NCBI GenBank assembly: GCA_003154025.1
Contig: PMCE01000318.1
Coordinates: forward strand, 2,975 to 8,049
Direction: 5' to 3'
Length of the DNA: 5,075 nt
Origin: Syntrophaceae bacterium
GTDB taxonomy: Bacteria; Desulfobacterota; SM23-61
Made by a program: the position numbers and the translations under genes. The notes below the pieces were generated by a model. The model was not told the origin of the DNA. It worked only from the letters and a program-made list of their open reading frames with translations, and did no database searches. This document shows positions 1 to 5,075 of this stretch, piece by piece. Each line of letters starts with the position of its first letter. The first letter of the stretch is position 1.

Positions 1-855
1 CCAGGGATACTCGGGTTGGCAGGGCAGGCTGCGGCCGCGCAGAGCGACCTCCGGGTAGAGGTTTTCCCCAAAGGAGTTAGGCCAGGGGATGTTTACCTCG
101 TAAGAGCGGCCGGTCCATCCGAGCTCAAATCCATCCATGGAGAGTTTCAAGGGAAAAGATTCTCCCTGGACCCGGGAGAGAAACAAGGAACCTATGAAAC
201 CTTGATCGGGATTGACCTGAACATCAAGCCCGCCAGGTATGAAATGAAGCTCCTGGCGACAGGCGGAGATGGAAAGGCCTATTCGAAGTCCCTCCAGCTA
301 AAGGTCGGGAAGACCGATTTTGCGGTCCAGAAACTTTCCTTGCCTCGGTCCATGGTGGAGCTGGATCCCAAAACCTTGGAAAGGGTAAATCGAGAATCGA
401 AGCGGATTCAGGGCTTGTTTCAAGAACTCCGGGAAGAAAGGCTCTGGAAGGGTCCGTTCATCCGTCCCCTGGAAGGAGAGCTATCCGGTGCTTTTGGAGT
501 GCGGCGGATTATTAATGGGCAGACCAGAAACCCCCATACAGGGGTTGACCTGCAGGCGGAGGCGGGAGCCCCCGTGGTGGCCTGCAACAGCGGTCTGGTA
601 GCCTTGGTTGACGAGCTGTTCTTCTCCGGGAAAACGGTCGTTCTGGACCACGGGTGGGGCCTTTACTCCATGTATTTCCATCTCTCTGAAGCGGGGGTGG
701 GCGTAGGAGATAAACTCCGCACGGGCGACCCACTGGGCCGCGTAGGAACCACGGGAAGATCCACCGGCCCCCACCTCCATTGGGGAATGATCCTCCGCGG
801 GGCGAGGGTGGACCCGCTTTCTTTTCTCCGTCTAGCCGAACATCTGCGGGAATGA
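1..855 (+). CDS. M23 family (LytM-type) zinc metallopeptidase, exported; 5' end outside the window
   Basis: This gene probably encodes a peptidoglycan endopeptidase that cuts peptide cross-bridges in the periplasm. The frame is open from base 1, and the first residues (PGILGLAGQAAAAQS) look like the end of a Sec signal peptide with cleavage near AAA-Q. The true start is therefore upstream, and the TTG at 16 is only the first possible start inside the window. About 110 residues of beta-rich, Ig-like sequence follow (about 46-330), then a charged helical linker (about 355-450). The M23 domain (about 460-830) has all the expected zinc ligands: His at 535-537 and Asp at 547-549 in HTGVD, and the HLH motif at 772-780, whose last His is the ligand. 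It ends HLRE then TGA. About 300 residues in total fits exported M23 enzymes of this layout. The family call is firm; substrate and physiological role are inferred. It could instead be a regulatory or housekeeping LytM protein. Confidence 0.93.
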   Translation, partial: PGILGLAGQAAAAQSDLRVEVFPKGVRPGDVYLVRAAGPSELKSIHGEFQGKRFSLDPGEKQGTYETLIGIDLNIKPARYEMKLLATGGDGKAYSKSLQLKVGKTDFAVQKLSLPRSMVELDPKTLERVNRESKRIQGLFQELREERLWKGPFIRPLEGELSGAFGVRRIINGQTRNPHTGVDLQAEAGAPVVACNSGLVALVDELFFSGKTVVLDHGWGLYSMYFHLSEAGVGVGDKLRTGDPLGRVGTTGRSTGPHLHWGMILRGARVDPLSFLRLAEHLRE

Positions 856-921
856 AAAAGAGGATATTGTTGATTCATGGATCGGCTGACTCTCTGATTG
901 GGAAAAGAAGCCCTTAATAAA

Positions 922-942
922 GGGGGCGGGCAGGGAACCGGG
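922..942 (+). other. G-quadruplex-type G-tract motif
   Basis: Four G-tracts (922-926, 928-930, 933-935, 940-942) are separated by loops of 1, 2 and 4 bases, which fits the usual G3+N1-7 rule. The motif is about 67 bp past the stop of the peptidase gene, on the sense strand, so it could form in DNA or in the 3' part of the transcript. It overlaps two ordinary hairpins (CCCTT/AAGGG at 911-924 and GCGGG/CCCGC at 926-956) that would compete with it. The pattern is seen directly; folding and function are unknown. Confidence 0.5.
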
Positions 943-980
943 AACTCGAAACCCGCGTTCAAAACCGCAACCCAACCCCC

Positions 981-997
981 GGAAAAATGCTTTTTCC
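981..997. repeat. Short perfect inverted repeat
   Basis: GGAAAAA and TTTTTCC form a perfect 7-bp stem around the 3-base loop TGC. The T-run is inside the stem and none follows it, so this is not a typical intrinsic terminator in either direction. Confidence 0.4.
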
Positions 998-1126
998 CGA
1001 TACCAAAAACTATTGTTCAAAAAGATCTCATCATCAGCACCCTCCTTATCCGACAGCCCCCCCTCCACATTCCGCCTTCGCCTTTAGTTAATAAGAGAGT
1101 TGTATTTCTAGGAAAGATTTTGGGAA

Positions 1127-1151
1127 AAAAGGGAAAAGTTCTTTCCCTTTT
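1127..1151. repeat. Perfect 10-bp inverted repeat, AT-rich
   Basis: AAAAGGGAAA (1127-1136) and TTTCCCTTTT (1142-1151) pair perfectly around a 5-base loop. Read on the minus strand, the hairpin runs into six T, so it could act as a weak terminator for transcription from the right. The GC core is only three pairs. It lies a few bases before the stronger terminator candidate on the plus strand, so the two may form one terminator region between the genes. Confidence 0.45.
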
Positions 1152-1154
1152 CAT

Positions 1155-1207
1155 GCGGCGGCCAGGAGGCCTGAATTTACAAGGCTTCGAGAAGATGCCG
1201 CTTTTTT
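1155..1207 (+). terminator. Candidate rho-independent terminator
   Basis: An outer stem GCGGC (1155-1159) with GCCGC (1197-1201) is followed directly by six T (1202-1207). Inside it, AGGCCT (1167-1172) pairs with AGGCTT (1182-1187), including one G-U pair, around the loop GAATTTACA. A GC-rich stem base followed by a T-run is the intrinsic-terminator pattern. The internal loop between the stems makes it less compact than a textbook case. It would end transcripts coming from the peptidase gene about 350 bp upstream and isolate the downstream gene. Confidence 0.55.
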
Positions 1208-1220
1208 AGAAGCCCCTGGA

Positions 1221-1236
1221 AGGTATGGTATTTGCA
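1221..1236 (+). promoter_or_regulatory. Weak sigma-54-like promoter candidate
   Basis: The bases AGGTATG-GTAT-TTGCA give a GG (1222-1223) and a GC (1234-1235) at the sigma-54 spacing of 10 bases. The -12 half (TTGCA) matches the consensus fully, while the -24 half (AGGTATG against TGGCACG) matches at only 4 of 7 positions. It lies just after the terminator candidate and would start transcripts near 1247, leaving a leader of roughly 120 bases before the start at 1370. I see no clear sigma-70 promoter here. Chance matches of this quality are common. Confidence 0.22.
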
Positions 1237-1317
1237 CATTTGAAATCCTGAAAATTTGCTTAACCTTCCTTTGAGACTCATGATCGGGGGGCTCGTCATG
1301 AAAACACGGTCTCTATT

Positions 1318-1355
1318 GGCGGCTGTTTCCCTTAAAGCTGCTACATCCCATGTAG
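1318..1355 (+). promoter_or_regulatory. Leader hairpins next to the ribosome binding site
   Basis: CTACAT (1341-1346) and ATGTAG (1350-1355) form a perfect 6-bp hairpin with loop CCC, ending three bases before the Shine-Dalgarno sequence. A second stem, GGCGGCT (1318-1324) with AGCTGCT (1336-1342, two G-U pairs), uses bases 1341-1342 as well, so the two cannot both form fully. Such an arrangement could tune translation. I compared it mentally with common riboswitch cores (c-di-GMP-I and TPP among them) and recognised none. Confidence 0.3.
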
Positions 1356-1357
1356 AC

Positions 1358-1364
1358 AAAGGAG
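1358..1364 (+). promoter_or_regulatory. Strong ribosome binding site fixing the start at 1370
   Basis: AAAGGAG lies five bases before the ATG at 1370. In-frame ATGs also exist at 1280 and 1298, but these have only a G-run (1286-1291) in front of the second, and starting there would place a 24-30 residue non-hydrophobic extension before the signal peptide. The strong site and the clean signal peptide together favour 1370. Confidence 0.75.
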
Positions 1365-1369
1365 CGGGC

Positions 1370-4300
1370 ATGATCAAGGCCCATAAGAGGGGAAGGGTTT
1401 TCTTGTCCCTGATGGTCTCTTGGGTTTTCTGTTCTTTGGTGATTGGAGTCTTTTCTTCCCCCGTCTGGTCTGAATGCACTTCCTGTGAGAATTGTCCTCC
1501 GCCGCTTATTGGATTCACCTCCAAGCAGATGTCCGTAAATGGGAATCAAAGCCTGGCAGCGAATGGCGGGATGGGGCCCTATACGTGGATAAAGGCAAGC
1601 GGAGGCGGGAGTCTTTCCGGCGGCAGCGGAACTTCCGTTGCTTACACGGCTCCATCCTCAAATCAGAATTGCGCTAACAATCCGACCATTCGGTTAATGG
1701 ATTCTTGTGGAAGGACCAATGATTTGAAGCTTGCCGTCAATGCTTCCAACAATCTGGATGTAGCCGAGGAGGTTAAGTGGACTTTTTCTTATCCTGAACC
1801 TTATTGTCAATGGAGGGTAACAGACGACAGGTGGAACTGTGATGGAAGTGCTTTTATTTTAAACCAAGCTTGTGGTGGTTCCAGCTGTATTCCGGGTAGC
1901 TGTGGTGAAAAAGATGGCGGGTCATGTAGTGATCATGTATTTAACTGCGAAGGTTGTTTGGTCCACTGGAATCCTGCAACGGGGGAACAAACTTGTGGCC
2001 CTCCCTGTGGTGCCGTATCTTTCTGCTGGGGAAATGTTCCATCGATTGCTGGTTGGTATGACAAAAGAACCCCAGAGCAGTTAGCCGCTGGCTGTTGTCC
2101 CGCTCTAGCCTCCGCTTGCATCAACATAAACAGCTTCAGCGCCGATAAGACACACATTAATCTTACTTCCGGTGAAACAGCAAACCTTACCGCAGCCCTT
2201 CAGGCCAATGGAGGGGGGACGGCAAGCTGGACGATAACCGTGGCCGGTCGGGTCTTCACAGGGTCCGGCACTTCCATATCCGGTTCCTGGGATGGAAAGG
2301 ATGCTTCTGGCAAGCAGGTCGCGGCGGGCAATTACACGGCCCAGCTTTTCACCCGAAGCACTGGCGGCACATGCGGTGAGGACAGTGATTTCAAGAGCAT
2401 TCCTATCGAAGTCAAGGCTAATGACCAGCCGGCGGCCTGTTTTGCCAGGCTGGAGCAAGACTTTGGCTCCGCGGTCAATGTGGCCAGCGGAAACTTATCC
2501 CATTCCCAGACTCTTTTCTATTTACCCCAATCCAAATTCCAGGGAAACTTCAGCCTTTTCTACAACAGCTTCAGCGGCCAAAAGACCCCCCTGGGAACCG
2601 GGTGGTCCCATACCCTTCATATTTACCTTCATTCCAACAACAACGGCTCCTATACCCTGGTGGAAGGGGATGGGGGAAGGATTACGCTTTACAAGAACGG
2701 CGACCGGTACGCCCCGGAGAATGCCAATTATCCCTTTTTGACTCTCAATGCCGACAAAACCTCCCTCCTGGAGAAGAAAGAAGGGATCTTCTACCAGTTT
2801 GATGAAAACGGGAAGATAACCCGGATCCTGGACCGAAACTCCAACGCCGTCACTTTTGCTTACGATTCCCAAGACAACCTGATTCTCATCACTGACCCCT
2901 CGGGAAGAAAAATCTCCTTAGCCTATAACCCGGCTAACCGGATAAGTCAGATCACCGACCCCATGGGCAATGTCCATTCCTTCGCCTACACCGGCGAGAA
3001 TTTATCTGGCCTCTCTTCCCAAGTCCAGGGGCTTGGAACCCCGAACTGGGCTTACACCTATGACACCAATGGCTTTCTTCTAACCAAAACTGACCCCAAA
3101 GGGTATGTGACCTCCTATATTTACGATGCGGAGGCACGGGTGGTGCAGGCAACCGATCCTGAGGGAAGGGTTAGGGCCATAGCCTATAACTCTGATGGCT
3201 CGGTATCCCAGTTTACGGAGAAAAACGGCGGCACCTGGACCTACCGATACGATGCGAAACTGGGGGCCCTGACGGAAAAGACCGACCCCCTCGGCAATAC
3301 CATCAAATATGCCTATGACCAATACCGGAACCTTTCCTCCATAACCGACCCCAAGGGCAACCGGACCTCCTTCACCTATGACGCCAACGGGAACCCGACC
3401 TCCACCACGGATGCCCTGAACAATACCACGGCCTACACTTACAATTTCCTCAACAAGGTCACCAGCATCGTATATCCCGGCAATGGCACGGTCACATTCA
3501 CTTATGATTCCCATGGCAATCTGACATCCGCTGCGGACCCGATGAACAATTTGACCCGGTACGGTTATGATTCGAGCGGGAACCTAACCAGCATCACCGA
3601 TCCTTTGAACCGGACCACCGTTTTAGCTTATAATCCGAGCAACTACCTGACCTCAATAAACGAACCAACGAATGCGGTCACTTCTCTCACCTACGATGGG
3701 GCGGGAAACCTGATCAGCCACCAAGACCCGGAAAACAACCTCACCCGGTTCGAGTTTAACGGGTTCAATAAGATCAATAAAATCATTGACCCGCTGAACA
3801 ACACCATCCTTTACGGCTATGATCTCGACGGCAATATGGCCTCGGTGAGGGATGCGAATGGCAAGAGTACTCAGTACGAGCATAATGACCAGGGCCAGGT
3901 CACGAAGATCACGGATGCCCTGAAGAACGTCACTCAATTGGCCTATGGCTCGGGATGCCCTTCCTGCGGACCGGGAGTGGATAAGCTTACCTCTTTAACC
4001 GATGCCCGGGGAAAGATGACCAGCTTCCAGTATGATCCAGCGGGGAGACTCATCCGGGAGACGGACCCTGTGGGCCGTTTCAAATCCTATGCCTATGACC
4101 CTGCGGGCAATCGCCTATCCAGGACGGATGAAGATGGGATCATCAGCCGGTATTCCTATGATCCCCTAAACCGGCTGACTCAGGTCAATTACCCGGACGG
4201 TACAACGACCAACTTTGGCTATGATTCCAGGAACAACCTGACCCTGGCGGCCAACCCGGATATCGGCTACACCCTGGCCTATGATTTGAACAACCGGCTG

Positions 4301-5075
4301 ACGAGCGTAGCGGATTCTAATGATAAAGTCATAAGTTATCAGTATAATGGGTTGAACCAGAGGATGCAGATGATCACCCCTGACGGCAGGACGATCGTGT
4401 ACGGGTATGATACCGGAAACCGGTTATCCCGGATAACCTCCTCCGCGGGAGTTTTCGAAGTGGGGTACGATAAGGCGGGAAGGAGGACGGCACTGTCCTA
4501 CCCGAACGGGATCACGACCATCTATTCCTATGATGCCTCCAGTTTCCTGACCAATCTCCTGGCCCGGGATAATCGGCAGACGCCCATCAATACTTTCACT
4601 TACACCCCTGACGGAATGGGAAACCGCACTTCCATGACCGACCTTGCGGGGGTCCATAAATACGCTTACGACCCTACCTACCAGCTGACCCAGGCCACGC
4701 ACCCGAACATCCCTCTTGAGCTGTTTACCTATGATCCAGTGGGGAATCGGCTGAGCTCGGAGGGGCAGGGCCCGAATGTTGCCAGAGACAGAGAGTACGT
4801 CTACGATTTTGAGAACCGGCTGAAAGAGGTGATCTATCAGGGCATGGATGCCCAGTACAAGTACGACCCATTCGGAAGACGGATCGAGAAGAACGTGAAT
4901 GGAGTAATCACCCGGTATCTCTACGACGGCCCCAACATCGTAACCGAGTATGACGAGAATTGGAATGTGAAGGCGAAATATACCCACAACTTGGGCATTG
5001 ATGACCCTTTGACGGTAACCCAAGGGGCAAACACCTACTACTACCACAAGGACGGCCTTGGGAGCGTGGTGAATC
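1370..5075 (+). CDS. Large secreted RHS/YD-repeat protein; 3' end outside the window
   Basis: This is a very large exported protein; RHS/YD proteins fold their repeats into a hollow shell that often encloses a C-terminal toxin. The 1235 codons here are uninterrupted and still open at the edge. Residues 1-34 are a Sec signal peptide (basic MIKAHKRGR, hydrophobic core, likely cleavage after PVWS). ECTSCENC follows, then an Ig-like domain (about 46-125, with PYTW and AYTAP), a cysteine-rich stretch (146-250, 14 Cys), and a FlgD-Ig-like domain (about 251-347, WDGKDASG from W307). A DUF6531-like entry domain starts near 364 (VNVASGNL). About 33 YD repeats follow from about 494, with a CPSCG insertion at 863-867. 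The last residues (YYYHKDGLGSVVN, 1223-1235) are typical of the end of the repeat region, so the RHS-core end and variable tip lie downstream. The family is certain. Toxin, adhesin or wall-protein function cannot be decided without the C-terminus. Confidence 0.95.
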   Translation, partial: MIKAHKRGRVFLSLMVSWVFCSLVIGVFSSPVWSECTSCENCPPPLIGFTSKQMSVNGNQSLAANGGMGPYTWIKASGGGSLSGGSGTSVAYTAPSSNQNCANNPTIRLMDSCGRTNDLKLAVNASNNLDVAEEVKWTFSYPEPYCQWRVTDDRWNCDGSAFILNQACGGSSCIPGSCGEKDGGSCSDHVFNCEGCLVHWNPATGEQTCGPPCGAVSFCWGNVPSIAGWYDKRTPEQLAAGCCPALASACININSFSADKTHINLTSGETANLTAALQANGGGTASWTITVAGRVFTGSGTSISGSWDGKDASGKQVAAGNYTAQLFTRSTGGTCGEDSDFKSIPIEVKANDQPAACFARLEQDFGSAVNVASGNLSHSQTLFYLPQSKFQGNFSLFYNSFSGQKTPLGTGWSHTLHIYLHSNNNGSYTLVEGDGGRITLYKNGDRYAPENANYPFLTLNADKTSLLEKKEGIFYQFDENGKITRILDRNSNAVTFAYDSQDNLILITDPSGRKISLAYNPANRISQITDPMGNVHSFAYTGENLSGLSSQVQGLGTPNWAYTYDTNGFLLTKTDPKGYVTSYIYDAEARVVQATDPEGRVRAIAYNSDGSVSQFTEKNGGTWTYRYDAKLGALTEKTDPLGNTIKYAYDQYRNLSSITDPKGNRTSFTYDANGNPTSTTDALNNTTAYTYNFLNKVTSIVYPGNGTVTFTYDSHGNLTSAADPMNNLTRYGYDSSGNLTSITDPLNRTTVLAYNPSNYLTSINEPTNAVTSLTYDGAGNLISHQDPENNLTRFEFNGFNKINKIIDPLNNTILYGYDLDGNMASVRDANGKSTQYEHNDQGQVTKITDALKNVTQLAYGSGCPSCGPGVDKLTSLTDARGKMTSFQYDPAGRLIRETDPVGRFKSYAYDPAGNRLSRTDEDGIISRYSYDPLNRLTQVNYPDGTTTNFGYDSRNNLTLAANPDIGYTLAYDLNNRLTSVADSNDKVISYQYNGLNQRMQMITPDGRTIVYGYDTGNRLSRITSSAGVFEVGYDKAGRRTALSYPNGITTIYSYDASSFLTNLLARDNRQTPINTFTYTPDGMGNRTSMTDLAGVHKYAYDPTYQLTQATHPNIPLELFTYDPVGNRLSSEGQGPNVARDREYVYDFENRLKEVIYQGMDAQYKYDPFGRRIEKNVNGVITRYLYDGPNIVTEYDENWNVKAKYTHNLGIDDPLTVTQGANTYYYHKDGLGSVVN
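2849..5075 (+). repeat. Array of about 33 YD repeats
   Basis: Degenerate repeats of the form Y-x-Y-D-x-x-G-x-L-T-x-x-x-D-P-x-G fill this stretch at the protein level, for example YDSQDNLILITDPSG, YDSSGNLTSITDPLN and YDPLNRLTQVNYPDG. From 3314 to 3943 ten successive units are exactly 21 residues (63 bp) long. Elsewhere the length drifts by one to several residues. DNA identity between units is low: the longest exact copy I noticed is 13 bases, TATGCCTATGACC at 3308-3320 and 4088-4100. The array therefore looks old rather than recently amplified. Confidence 0.93.

Larger units (their letters stand above)
856..1369. other. Intergenic region with no convincing gene
   Basis: About 510 bp separate the two genes. 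I find no protein-like reading frame, tRNA, rRNA, CRISPR or insertion-sequence end. The part from 900 to 1080 is low in complexity, with G-runs, C-runs and short GGGAAC/GAAACCC-like words. From 1120 to 1207 there are strong hairpins, including a candidate terminator. From 1208 to 1369 comes what looks like the promoter and leader of the downstream gene. A 7-bp inverted repeat (GGAAGGT at 1218-1224, ACCTTCC at 1263-1269) lies in that leader, as do two copies of the palindrome TCATGA (1278-1283 and 1296-1301). Either could be a protein-binding site or chance. Confidence 0.7.

Noticed and set aside
930..985. Possible tRNA or tRNA fragment suggested by GTTCAAAACC
   Set aside because: The T-loop-like word stands alone. 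No matching acceptor, D or anticodon stems could be built around it.
832..1068. 78-codon minus-strand frame in the intergenic region
   Set aside because: It overlaps the end of the peptidase gene and is built from the G/C-run DNA. No protein-like pattern or convincing start was seen.
898..1209. 103-codon plus-strand frame starting at TTG in the intergenic region
   Set aside because: It has no ribosome binding site and a low-complexity composition. It runs through the G-motif, the hairpins and the terminator candidate, and shows no recognisable domain.
1274..1369. Possible known riboswitch in the RHS leader
   Set aside because: I looked for the conserved cores of c-di-GMP-I (GEMM), TPP and a few other common classes and did not find them. 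Only short hairpins are supported.
1177..1549. Two overlapping minus-strand frames across the RHS leader and signal peptide
   Set aside because: They are antisense to the clear signal peptide and strong ribosome binding site of the RHS gene, and their products are charged and unlike known families.
1492..2741. Plus-strand frames at 1492-1677, 1872-2084, 2292-2741 and 2602-2802
   Set aside because: They are out-of-frame shadows inside the continuous RHS reading frame, which has a signal peptide, recognisable domains and no interruption.
4424..5047. 207-codon reading frame on the minus strand within the RHS gene
   Set aside because: It lies fully antisense to the YD array. Its Val/Ile/Gly-rich, motif-free protein is what the reverse complement of repeated Tyr-Asp, Asn and Thr codons gives. 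The other minus-strand frames at 2105-2458, 2522-2872, 3080-3514 and 3653-3937 have the same origin.
2849..5075. CRISPR-like or recent tandem DNA repeat in the 63-bp periodic region
   Set aside because: The periodicity is at the protein level. DNA identity between units is low, and the frame encodes standard YD repeats.

Overview
The window holds two protein-coding genes on the + strand, each cut by a window edge, with about 510 bp of non-coding DNA between them. Composition, the envelope-type signal peptides and the style of the two proteins suggest a Gram-negative bacterium. An RHS/YD protein with an embedded CPSCG insertion, and an M23 peptidase with a beta-rich N-terminal domain, are in my recollection common in Desulfobacterota (former Deltaproteobacteria) and neighbouring phyla. 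That placement is an impression, not a measurement.

Layout. Positions 1-855 encode the exported C-terminal bulk of an M23 (LytM-type) zinc endopeptidase; its start codon lies upstream of the window. Positions 856-1369 hold no convincing gene. They do contain a G-quadruplex-type G-tract cluster, several perfect short hairpins, a good candidate intrinsic terminator ending in six T at 1202-1207, a weak sigma-54-like promoter, and a leader with three in-frame ATGs and two overlapping hairpins. From 1370 to the right edge runs one uninterrupted reading frame of 1235 codons: a large secreted RHS/YD-repeat protein. It has a Sec signal peptide, a cysteine-rich N-terminal region flanked by two Ig-like beta domains, a DUF6531-like entry domain, and about 33 YD repeats. 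The frame is still open at the edge, near the end of the RHS shell. The RHS-core end and any variable C-terminal effector lie outside.

How the genes might work together. The terminator and separate leader suggest the two genes are transcribed independently. Both products are predicted to pass the inner membrane: one trims peptidoglycan, the other would be a cell-surface or released shell protein. A joint role, such as the hydrolase opening the wall for the large RHS protein, is speculation from adjacency alone.

I see no convincing undescribed system. The parts most worth following up are the cysteine-rich head of the RHS protein, its unseen C-terminus, and the structured leader.
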